Positions 53,130 through 60,937 of a stretch of DNA of 64,000 bases are shown here, piece after piece. Origin of the DNA: JAKVAV01 sp047632755 (GTDB lineage: Bacteria > Bacteroidota > Bacteroidia > Flavobacteriales_D > Cryomorphaceae). The first letter of the stretch is position 1. Each line of letters begins with the position of its first letter. The translations under genes and the position numbers were made by a program. The notes under the pieces were generated by a model that saw only the letters and a program-made list of their open reading frames with translations, was not told where the DNA came from and ran no database searches. The stretch is from assembly GCA_047632755.1 (NCBI GenBank), contig JBLIDT010000006.1:1-64000 (forward strand), written 5' to 3'.

Positions 53130-55259
53130 ATGCGTAAAATATCCCTTGTTTTTTCACTCGTAATTCTCTTCCAAACAGCGTTTTCTCAGTCAGATAAAAA
53201 GGAGATGGATCTGACCACCGCCGTGATGGATCAATACCGCAGTCTTGCTCCGAAGACGGTTTCAGGTTTTCATTGGCTTCCCAATGAACAATTCATTCAT
53301 TCAGGAGAAAACAACGATCTCTTGGTGAAAAATCTGGATGGCGACACACTTCACCATTTCAAGCTTAGCGCAATAAATGAGGAGTTAAAAAGGTCGAACA
53401 ACGATACGCTCAGAAGATTGCGAATTAAAGAAGTCGCTGACGGCAACGTTTTCCTTTCGGGAAAAAGAAAATACTTCTCCATGAATCCCGATGGAACTGC
53501 ATTGCAACAAGTATTGACCTATTCTGAAAATGCAGAGAATGTCACCTTTCATGCTGCTACGATTTCTGTTTCATACACGGTTGGCCCCAATGTATTTTAT
53601 AAGTCTGCGGGTTTGCCCGAAAGGCAAGTGACCAATCACACCGCCGAGTCTGAAGTGTCGGCGGGTATCGCCATTCACCGTTCCGAGTTTGGAATCCGAA
53701 ATGGACTCTTTTGGTCTGAAAATGGAAAGATGCTTGGCTTTTATGAAATGGATGAATCTGAAGTGACTGATTATCCATTGGCAGACTATTCCACCATTCC
53801 TGGAGAAGCCCGCTCGATTAAATACCCGATGGCAGGCCAAGCGACCCACACGGGAAGAGTTGGGATTTATGACGCGACACGCGACACCACATACTACCTC
53901 CAAACGACTGGATCGAAAGACCAATACTACACCAATTTCACTTTCTCTCCCAATGGGAAGAAGGCCTACATCGCAATTGTAAATCGTGGTCAGGACAAGA
54001 TGCAATTGAACGTTTACACTGCAAGCACGGGAGCATTTGAGAAAACACTATTTACCGAAGAGGACGAAGCTTATGTGGAGCCAGAACGGGGACCGATTTT
54101 TTTAAAGGACGGCCGTTTTCTCTGGTTCAGTGAGCGCAACGGATTTGATCACCTCTACCTCTATAAAGCCGATGGAACTTTGATCAATCAAATTACCTCG
54201 GGCCTATTTGATGTTCTCGATTATCACGGTGAAGTAGATGGCGGTGTTTTGCTAGAGATGGTTGAAGGACTGATGAGCGAAGCATTGGTAATAGCCGATT
54301 TGACTAGCGGTAAACTCAAGAAACTGACCAAAGACGAGTCTTCTTTTTCCGTCACATTTGATTCGGAATCAAAGTTTTTTTTGGTAAGAGAAAAATCCAT
54401 GACCGTCGCCAATAACGTGTATGTGATGAACACTAGGGGAAAGAAGATCCTTAATCTGGTTGAGGCGGATGATCCACTCACGGATTATCAAATGGGAGAT
54501 ATTGAATTGCCAGTTCTGGAGGCATCTGAAGGTACGAAGCTTCAAGGGCGACTCATCAAGCCACATGATTTTGATCCCGACATGAAATACCCCGTGATAG
54601 TCTATGTCTACGGAGGCCCACATGCCCAAATGATTACAAACAACCGAACAGCCGGTGCTCCTCTTTGGATGTTTCACGCCGCAAACAGGGGCTATGTGAT
54701 TTTCACTGTTGATGGTCGCGGATCGGGACACCGAGGTTTGGAATTTGAACAAGCCACATTTAGAAACCTTGGAAATGTCGAGATGGAAGATCAACTCGCA
54801 GGAGTGGACTATTTGAAAACGCTTCCATACGTCGATTCGACTAAAATGGCTATTCATGGCTGGAGCTACGGAGGCTTTATGACTACTTCAATGATGCTTC
54901 GTCAACCAGGAGTTTTTGGAGTTGGCGTAGCTGGTGGGCCTGTCACCGATTGGAGTCTCTATGAGATCATGTATACCGAGCGCTACATGGATACGCCCGA
55001 AGAGAATCCCGAAGGCTTTGAAAAGGCGAAACTGAACGGCTACGTTGAAAACCTTCAAGGAGACTTGCTCTTGATCCACGGACTAGACGATGATGTGGTG
55101 GTGCCTCAACATTCATATTCCTTGCTCGAGTCCTTCGTTGACGCGGGCGTTCAGGTTGACTTTTTTGTCTATCCAGGCCACCCGCACAATGTGCGCGGAA
55201 AGGATCGCATTCATTTGATGACGAAAGTCTTGGATTACATCGACCTGCATTTAGACTAA
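53130..55259 (+). CDS. S9 family serine peptidase, dipeptidyl peptidase IV-like
   Basis: The 709-residue exported enzyme has a signal peptide (RKISLVFSLVILFQTAFSQ). An eight-bladed propeller region follows, then the alpha/beta-hydrolase domain. The catalytic triad is visible as Ser579 in GWSYGGFM, Asp in LDDDVVVPQHSY (about 652-655) and His in YPGHPHNVRGKD (about 684-687). The propeller contains SEVTDYPLADYSTIPGEA and the Glu pair region VEPERGP. DPP-IV removes X-Pro or X-Ala dipeptides from peptide N-termini and serves periplasmic peptide use. It has its own promoter box. The next gene starts just after its stop (ATG at 55261), so both are likely co-transcribed. Confidence 0.92.
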   Translation: MRKISLVFSLVILFQTAFSQSDKKEMDLTTAVMDQYRSLAPKTVSGFHWLPNEQFIHSGENNDLLVKNLDGDTLHHFKLSAINEELKRSNNDTLRRLRIKEVADGNVFLSGKRKYFSMNPDGTALQQVLTYSENAENVTFHAATISVSYTVGPNVFYKSAGLPERQVTNHTAESEVSAGIAIHRSEFGIRNGLFWSENGKMLGFYEMDESEVTDYPLADYSTIPGEARSIKYPMAGQATHTGRVGIYDATRDTTYYLQTTGSKDQYYTNFTFSPNGKKAYIAIVNRGQDKMQLNVYTASTGAFEKTLFTEEDEAYVEPERGPIFLKDGRFLWFSERNGFDHLYLYKADGTLINQITSGLFDVLDYHGEVDGGVLLEMVEGLMSEALVIADLTSGKLKKLTKDESSFSVTFDSESKFFLVREKSMTVANNVYVMNTRGKKILNLVEADDPLTDYQMGDIELPVLEASEGTKLQGRLIKPHDFDPDMKYPVIVYVYGGPHAQMITNNRTAGAPLWMFHAANRGYVIFTVDGRGSGHRGLEFEQATFRNLGNVEMEDQLAGVDYLKTLPYVDSTKMAIHGWSYGGFMTTSMMLRQPGVFGVGVAGGPVTDWSLYEIMYTERYMDTPEENPEGFEKAKLNGYVENLQGDLLLIHGLDDDVVVPQHSYSLLESFVDAGVQVDFFVYPGHPHNVRGKDRIHLMTKVLDYIDLHLD

Positions 55260-55260
55260 A

Positions 55261-56034
55261 ATGGAAGCAGAATTGATCAAAGAGGGAACGAGCAGGCTCA
55301 AAGAGAATTTGGGAGAATCACTCGATGGAGAGGGTAGAAGTTTTTTTGTGGCAAGAAGCACAGGGCGGAGATTGGTTCTAACCGATATTCACGGGAGCTT
55401 TCAAACTTTTACCAAGCTTCTGCGAAAGCTCAAATTGCAAAAGGACGATCAACTTTTCATATTGGGAGACATGATCAATCGGGCTCCATATTCCATTTAT
55501 ATGATCGAGAAGATTGCCGAGCTGCTGGTTGAGGGCTATTCTGTTTTTCCTTCACGGGGAAACCACGAGCAGCTTTTTTTGGATTTCGCTAAAACGGATA
55601 ACCACAAATTGATATCGCTGGCAGAGCGTCAATATTCGAGTCATTTGTTGGAAAATCTAGAGCTTCCTAAGCCCATTTACAAGTTCTTCAGTCTCCTTCC
55701 TTACTTCTATGAATTGCAAGATTATTACCTGGTACATGCGGGCTTTAACACTGATGTGAAAGATCCCTTTTCAGAGTGGAGAGACATGCTTTGGATAAGA
55801 ACGATGCATTACGACAAGGAGAAATTAAACGGAAAGAAAGTCGTTCACGGACATGTTCCAACAACCTTGGCGTCCATTAAAAAAGACGTAGCCACTCATA
55901 AGTCTGTAATCAAATTAGACAATGGCTGTATTCGCGCTGGTGTTTTTGATTTTGGCAGGTTGGTTTGCCTCGACTTGGATTCGGGAGAATTGAAGTCTCA
56001 AAAGAATATTGATTTTGTTCCTGCTAACTTATAA
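55261..56034 (+). CDS. Calcineurin-like metallophosphoesterase (PrpA/PP1-type)
   Basis: The 257-residue protein has the PPP-family metal motifs in order: DIHGSF, GDMINRAPYS, GNHEQLFLDF, VHAGFNTD and HGHVPTTLASIKKD. This is the bacterial serine/threonine phosphatase or Ap4A hydrolase-like layout. No signal peptide is visible, so it should be cytosolic with two divalent metals at the active site. It follows the DPP-IV gene with a 1-base gap. The substrate is unknown. It ends 7 bases before the convergent hypothetical gene. Confidence 0.88.
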   Translation: MEAELIKEGTSRLKENLGESLDGEGRSFFVARSTGRRLVLTDIHGSFQTFTKLLRKLKLQKDDQLFILGDMINRAPYSIYMIEKIAELLVEGYSVFPSRGNHEQLFLDFAKTDNHKLISLAERQYSSHLLENLELPKPIYKFFSLLPYFYELQDYYLVHAGFNTDVKDPFSEWRDMLWIRTMHYDKEKLNGKKVVHGHVPTTLASIKKDVATHKSVIKLDNGCIRAGVFDFGRLVCLDLDSGELKSQKNIDFVPANL

Positions 56035-56041
56035 CAGCTAG

Positions 56042-56539
56042 TTAGAGCATCCTCGCGTGCCAACTGTCTTTGGCGGGAACCAGCCATCCTTTCCTCATTT
56101 CTCCCAAAGAAGTGAGGAGGTTATTGAAAACGAGCGTTTCTTCGATGATTACTCCGCTCATTTGGTTCATCTCGACTTCCTGTATTTCGCTACTCTCGTT
56201 GAAGTAAATCACTTGAGTTCTTTGCATCAAGCTTTTTCCGAGTGCTTTTTCAAGTTGCTGAATAAAGTGAACAGAGCTATCAATGGAACATCCCGTTGCG
56301 TCTTGACCTGATTCGTCTACAAACAGGCATACGAATCGATCAAAAAGAATGCGGTAATCGGCCTGCAGATTTGTTCCGTGCGCTTTCCAAGCGGGTATGA
56401 ATTGTTCGCAGGCATTTTGGATCATGGCTACTTCTTTTTCGGTCAAGTTCGACTCGGCTTGATAAACCCAGATACGGGTCGAGTCAGAAAGTGACGAGGG
56501 AAGAAGTTCTTCTATTTGGAATGAATCTATTGCTATCAT
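56042..56539 (-). CDS. Conserved hypothetical protein at the end of the Fe-S operon
   Basis: The 165-residue cytosolic protein has no signal peptide or membrane helix. Its N-terminus (DSTRIWVYQAESNLTEKE) and the central WKAHGTNLQADYRILFDRF, with SGQDATGCSIDSS after it, match a small family seen in this phylum next to the HdrB-like gene and sometimes labelled an ABC transporter ATPase. No Walker motif is present to support that label. Its ATG overlaps the stop of the CCG-domain gene by 4 bases. Function unknown. Confidence 0.72.
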   Translation of the reverse strand: MIAIDSFQIEELLPSSLSDSTRIWVYQAESNLTEKEVAMIQNACEQFIPAWKAHGTNLQADYRILFDRFVCLFVDESGQDATGCSIDSSVHFIQQLEKALGKSLMQRTQVIYFNESSEIQEVEMNQMSGVIIEETLVFNNLLTSLGEMRKGWLVPAKDSWHARML

Positions 56540-57330
56540 AGGTCGGCAGCTTGGGCGATGAGTTCGGCCACATCGTATACTTCTGTTTGATCTTCTTTTT
56601 CAAAATGCTTCACACCGTCGGTCATCATGGTATTGCAAAAAGGACATCCCGTGGCAATGATCGCAGGCTTTATCGCTAAAGCTTCTTCAGTTCTTTCAAT
56701 GTTTACTTCCTTGTCTCCAGGCTCAGCTTCTTTGAACATTTGAGCACCTCCAGCACCGCAGCAAAGACCTTTGCTTTTGCAACGCTTCATTTCGACTAAC
56801 TCGGCGTCTAGCTTTTCGAGCAATTGTCTTGGAGCTTCGTACTCTCCGTTTCCTCTTCCCAAGTAGCAGGGGTCGTGGAAAGTGATCTTTCTTCCCTTGA
56901 ACGCTCCGCCTCCTTCGATTTTTAGTCGACCGTCGTTGATCAAGGACTGGATGAATTGGGTGTGGTGAACCACTTCGTAGTTTCCACCCAAATCGGGGTA
57001 TTCGTTCTTCATCGTGTTGAAGCAGTGAGGGCAACCCGTCACAATCTTCTTCACTTCGTAGCCATCCAAAACCTGAATGTTCATCATGGCCTGCATTTGG
57101 TAAAGGAATTCGTTTCCAGCTCTTTTGGCGGGATCTCCAGTGCATCCTTCTTCCGTTCCCAATACGGCAAACTTCACCTCAGCTTTGTGCAAAATCTTCA
57201 CAATAGCTTTGGTTATTTTCTTGGCTCTATCATCAAAACTACCCGCGCATCCAACCCAAAAAAGTACTTCGGGAACTTCATTGGCGGCCAGCATCTCAGC
57301 CATCGTATTCACTTTTATTGCTTTACTCAT
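56536..57330 (-). CDS. CCG-domain (Fe-S)-binding protein, HdrB/LldE-like
   Basis: The 264-residue protein contains two Cys-rich CCG domains. The first begins WVGCAGSFDDRAKK and includes GTEEGCTGDPAKR. The second has FHDPCYLGRGNGEYEAP and KGLCCGAGGAQMF. Such domains ligate non-cubane Fe-S clusters in heterodisulfide reductase HdrB and in the LldE/GlpC group. With the adjacent HdrC-like membrane protein it probably forms a quinone-linked oxidoreductase, but the electron donor is unknown. The gene lies 10 bases downstream of its partner and overlaps the next gene by 4 bases. Confidence 0.9.
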   Translation of the reverse strand: MSKAIKVNTMAEMLAANEVPEVLFWVGCAGSFDDRAKKITKAIVKILHKAEVKFAVLGTEEGCTGDPAKRAGNEFLYQMQAMMNIQVLDGYEVKKIVTGCPHCFNTMKNEYPDLGGNYEVVHHTQFIQSLINDGRLKIEGGGAFKGRKITFHDPCYLGRGNGEYEAPRQLLEKLDAELVEMKRCKSKGLCCGAGGAQMFKEAEPGDKEVNIERTEEALAIKPAIIATGCPFCNTMMTDGVKHFEKEDQTEVYDVAELIAQAADL

Positions 57331-57340
57331 TGTCTTCTGT

Positions 57341-58666
57341 CTATAATTCTTCAGCCCACTTCAATCGGTCGGCTTGAGGGAATGCCCAGGGCGCGCCATT
57401 GTTTTCAACGTTGTTAAACATGCCGTTGAGCTCTGTCGGACTTTTTGATTCCTCCATCACTAGGTACCTTCTAAGGTCTACAATGATTTCGAGTGGGTTG
57501 ATGTTCACAGGACATTCATCTACGCAGGCATTGCATGTGGTGCAGGCCCAAAGTTCTTCTTCTTTGATATAATCGCCGAGCAGTGACTTTCCGTCGTCGT
57601 AATCTTTTCCGTGCTTGTCGATGTTGCGACCAACTTCTTCCAGTCTGTCGCGGGTATCCATCATTATTTTTCTTGGCGAAAGCAGCTTACCCGTCATATT
57701 GGCTGGACACGCGCTGGTGCATCTTCCGCATTCCGTGCAGGAATAGGCATCCATTAAGTTTTTCCAATGCAAATCCTGCACATCCTTGGCGCCAAATTTT
57801 TCGGGAACGGCATCGGGGTCAGCGGGAGGAGGAGTCGCGTATGGATCGGCTGTTGGATCCATCATCAATTTCACCTCGTCCGTCACTTTATCCATGTTCG
57901 AGAATTTCCCAGCGTCATCGAGTTTGGCATAGAACACATTGGGGAAAGCCAGAATAATATGGAAGTGCTTGGAAATGGGGAGGTAGTTCAAAAAGAGTAG
58001 AATACCAACGATGTGAAACCACCAGGCGCCGCGCTCATACATGATCAACCCTTCGGTAGACATGGAATCAAACAAGGGAGCAATAAGACTACTTACGGGA
58101 TAAGCGCCAGCCACGACGTAGTGTTCGACCCCTCTCAACTGCAAGAGGTAATCTGTAGCGTTCATGCTCAAGAAAGCGAACATCAAAAGGACTTCTACAA
58201 CTAAAATGATATTGGCGTCATTCTTAGGCCAGCTGGTCATCTCAATCGATTTGAATCGTTTGATATTGCCAATATTCCGACGGACTAAGAAAACCACACA
58301 AGCGAAAAGGACCAGAAAGGCTAAGATCTCGAAACTTCCGATGAGGAGGTCATAGAATCCTCCGAGAAAGGAAAAGATGCGGTGTGTTCCGAAAACCCCA
58401 TCGATCATTATTTCTAGTACCTCGATATTGATGACTACAAAGCCAACGTAGATGATAACGTGCATCATCCCTGCCAAAGGTCGTGTGACCATTTTTGATT
58501 GGCCCAAAGCAACCCGAGCCATCATGGCCAATCGCTCTGGTTTGCGGTCGCTTCGATCTACATCACGGCCCAGTAAAATATTGCGTCGAATCTTACTTAC
58601 TTGAAATGCAAATGCGCCACCAGCTGCAATCAAAACCACCAAAAAGACAATATTAGATATCTCCAT
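57341..58666 (-). CDS. Membrane 4Fe-4S oxidoreductase subunit, HdrC/NarI-like fusion
   Basis: The 441-residue protein has five or so N-terminal membrane helices (SNIVFLVVLIAAGGAFAFQV, MHVIIYVGFVVINIEV, FLVLFACVVFLV) resembling the NarI/DsrM b-type anchor. A ferredoxin-like domain follows with two 4Fe-4S motifs: CTECGRCTSACPANM (about 307) and CTTCNACVDECPVNI (about 372). It should pass electrons between menaquinone in the membrane and the CCG-domain partner. His residues in the helices could hold haem. The gene order amidase, MlaD, this gene, then the CCG gene is tight (8-10 base gaps), and this protein is presumably co-expressed with envelope functions. Confidence 0.9.
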   Translation of the reverse strand: MEISNIVFLVVLIAAGGAFAFQVSKIRRNILLGRDVDRSDRKPERLAMMARVALGQSKMVTRPLAGMMHVIIYVGFVVINIEVLEIMIDGVFGTHRIFSFLGGFYDLLIGSFEILAFLVLFACVVFLVRRNIGNIKRFKSIEMTSWPKNDANIILVVEVLLMFAFLSMNATDYLLQLRGVEHYVVAGAYPVSSLIAPLFDSMSTEGLIMYERGAWWFHIVGILLFLNYLPISKHFHIILAFPNVFYAKLDDAGKFSNMDKVTDEVKLMMDPTADPYATPPPADPDAVPEKFGAKDVQDLHWKNLMDAYSCTECGRCTSACPANMTGKLLSPRKIMMDTRDRLEEVGRNIDKHGKDYDDGKSLLGDYIKEEELWACTTCNACVDECPVNINPLEIIVDLRRYLVMEESKSPTELNGMFNNVENNGAPWAFPQADRLKWAEEL

Positions 58667-58674
58667 GTTCTTTA

Positions 58675-59718
58675 TTATTCGCTATCAGAATCATCCTGTT
58701 CCGAATTCACATACTCCTTCAGTTCTTCCAATTCAGACCTTGAGAGCTCAATATTCTTTGTATTCTTTCTACCAAAAACAGAGAACTGTACGTATCTGTT
58801 CGGATTAACCCGAAGATCTTCTACAAGTAGGTCAAGATTCGTGCTCGCTGACTCCAGTTTATTGTAGAGGTCAGGGTTGTTGATCAGCATTCCCAGGCTC
58901 CCCTCTCCGCTGTTTATTTTTTCTGTGATCTTCTGAACTTCGGCCAGAGCGGCATTCGCTCTTAATACCGTAGTGGCAATGTCTGCTTTCGCTAAAGTAT
59001 CACTGATTTGAGAGAAATTTTTAATGATGTTGTCGAGTTCTGTGCTGTTCTCACTCAATGTGGCAGTGAGATTATCGATATTTTCAAAAATAGAGCTGAT
59101 CCTGTAACGTTGTTCAGCCACCAAAGTATCCACTCTGAACGAAGTTCGCTCCAGACTGGCTATGGCGTTATTGATCCCAGTGAAACTCTCGATCAGGTTC
59201 TGTTGGCTTTCAGCGTTTAGTATGACTTCAATAACTCGGATTACAGAGTCGACAGAAGAGATGAGGCTTTCTGCTTTCATCTTAATAGGCAATAGCTGGG
59301 CATTTACTTCATCTACTAAATCTCCCTCTACATCAGGTGTTAGTGTGTCTCCTGATTGAGCCATTTCTGAACTGTCTCCCAAAATAAAGTGAACCTGCAT
59401 CGATCCGAGTAGGTCAGCACTTTTGAGTAAGGCTTTAGTGTCTTTGGGTATAGAAACCTCTTCATCCACCATGAGCGATACGAGTAGTCTTCCAGTTCCG
59501 TCGTTTAAGATATTTATCGTGCGTACCTGACCAATTTTATAGCCATTGATCATAATTGGGTTAGACTCCTCTAGCCCGTTTATGCGTTCATAGACACCGT
59601 AGTAGACAGTAGGTTGACTGAAAACATTTATACCTTTCAGGTAGTTCAACCCAACAACGAGGAGCCCTATTGCTACAATGACTACAAGACCAATCGTTAT
59701 TTCCTTTCTTCTTTTCAC
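58675..59718 (-). CDS. MlaD/MCE family lipid-transport protein
   Basis: The 347-residue protein has one N-terminal helix (ITIGLVVIVAIGLLVVGLNYL). A single MCE domain follows (YGVYERINGLEESNPIMING and KIGQVRTINILNDGTGRLLV-type sequence, about 38-120), then a long helical region that would extend across the periplasm. In Mla and related systems it forms a hexameric ring that carries phospholipids between membranes. The ABC partner genes mlaE and mlaF are not in this window. It lies 10 bases after the amidase gene and 8 bases before the membrane Fe-S gene. Confidence 0.9.
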   Translation of the reverse strand: MKRRKEITIGLVVIVAIGLLVVGLNYLKGINVFSQPTVYYGVYERINGLEESNPIMINGYKIGQVRTINILNDGTGRLLVSLMVDEEVSIPKDTKALLKSADLLGSMQVHFILGDSSEMAQSGDTLTPDVEGDLVDEVNAQLLPIKMKAESLISSVDSVIRVIEVILNAESQQNLIESFTGINNAIASLERTSFRVDTLVAEQRYRISSIFENIDNLTATLSENSTELDNIIKNFSQISDTLAKADIATTVLRANAALAEVQKITEKINSGEGSLGMLINNPDLYNKLESASTNLDLLVEDLRVNPNRYVQFSVFGRKNTKNIELSRSELEELKEYVNSEQDDSDSE

Positions 59719-59728
59719 AAAAGCAAAT

Positions 59729-60910
59729 TTAGGGTTTACCGGTCAACTCAATGGCTTTATCCAAGGGCATTCGCTCACCATTTTTATCAAAGGCGACAAT
59801 AAACGCTCCTTTATAACCTGTTTTCCTCACATCTTTTTGCAACACCTTCGCAGAGTTGTAAGTTGATGCATCTCCGTAAAGGTATTTATACAAATCTTTG
59901 TCTCGGTGCATTTCCACGTTCTGGAGTCCGTTAAATGCTTCGTTGGTAATTTCTATAGGAGTGGAGGAGCTCGATAGTTGAACTTTGAATGTCACCTCTG
60001 CCATCTCTGTTACAGCAGTAACGGGTTTTTCATCAATTGATTTTGGAGCAGACTCTTTAGGCTCTTCGCCAATGGCCGCTTCAATCGCTTCGAGATCGAC
60101 TTTGTACTTCTTAAAAGCGCGATAGATCGCCGATGCGGTGTAGGTTTGGCCTTCTTCGCTATTTAAAAAATCTTCTTCCTCTTTATTTGTCAAGAATCCC
60201 AATTCGACTAAAACGCTCGGCATCGTGGTAAAAGAGATAACCCAGAATGGTGCTTGTTTTACTCCTCGATCGGTTCTTCCTACGCGAGTTCTCATTTGAT
60301 CTTGCACGTGCTTGGCAAACCGCAAGGATTGATGAATATGCGTGTTTTGGCGAAGACTTAACTCTATGAGCCCTTCTGGAGAGTTGGGGTCTACGTCGCC
60401 GTAATTGCTTTTGCGGTCTTCTTCCAAAAGAATGGCAGCATTTTCCTTTTGAGCCATTCTTAAGTTGGCATCTGTTTTTGCAGGTCCCATTACATAGGAG
60501 CCACAGCCTTTTGCACTCTCACGGGTAAAGGCATCACAGTGAATGGATATAAATATATCCGCACCAGAAGAGTTGGCGAATTTTGTTCTTTCGTGAAGGG
60601 GTACAAAAGTGTCGTCGTCGCGCGTGTAAAGCACCTCGACATCTGGAAAGGCTTCTTTAATATACTCGCCTACTTGCATAGCGACATTGAGTGCTATCGT
60701 TTTCTCGGTAATCTTGTAGCGTCCCGTCCCTAAATTTCCTGGGTCTTTTCCGCCATGTCCAGCGTCGATTACAACTCTGGTAACCGCAGGCGTGGAGGCC
60801 GACTTTGGCATGGTAGATGCTAAAAGGATTGTCCCCGCTGAAAGCACAATCCCAGCTAAGAATAAAAGCTTCTTGGGTGACCAGCGTGATAATTGATTTT
60901 TTACGTCCAT
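59729..60910 (-). CDS. N-acetylmuramoyl-L-alanine amidase with SPOR-like C-terminus
   Basis: The 393-residue protein has an N-terminal helix (KKLLFLAGIVLSAGTILLA). An Amidase_3 domain follows (about 45-265), with zinc-binding motifs VVIDAGHGGKDPGNLG, ISIHCDAF and SVLVELGFLTNKEEE. It cuts the MurNAc-L-Ala bond of peptidoglycan in the periplasm. An acidic linker leads to a C-terminal module (306-393) with FKVQLSSSSTPIEI and GAFIVAFDKNGERMPLDKAI. That module matches the terminal modules of the proteins at 23165-25210 and 25265-26626 and likely binds denuded glycan. The gene is divergent from lptD with almost no spacer. Confidence 0.93.
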   Translation of the reverse strand: MDVKNQLSRWSPKKLLFLAGIVLSAGTILLASTMPKSASTPAVTRVVIDAGHGGKDPGNLGTGRYKITEKTIALNVAMQVGEYIKEAFPDVEVLYTRDDDTFVPLHERTKFANSSGADIFISIHCDAFTRESAKGCGSYVMGPAKTDANLRMAQKENAAILLEEDRKSNYGDVDPNSPEGLIELSLRQNTHIHQSLRFAKHVQDQMRTRVGRTDRGVKQAPFWVISFTTMPSVLVELGFLTNKEEEDFLNSEEGQTYTASAIYRAFKKYKVDLEAIEAAIGEEPKESAPKSIDEKPVTAVTEMAEVTFKVQLSSSSTPIEITNEAFNGLQNVEMHRDKDLYKYLYGDASTYNSAKVLQKDVRKTGYKGAFIVAFDKNGERMPLDKAIELTGKP

Positions 60911-60929
60911 TTTTGCAGCAGCAATTCGG

Positions 60930-60937
60930 TAGTTTTG
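60930..60937 (+). promoter_or_regulatory. Possible lptD -7 box (TAGTTTTG)
   Basis: Exact TAnnTTTG between the divergent amidase and lptD genes. If used, it rules out the TTG at 60935 as the lptD start for that transcript. No -33 TTG at standard spacing, so support is modest. Confidence 0.35.
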
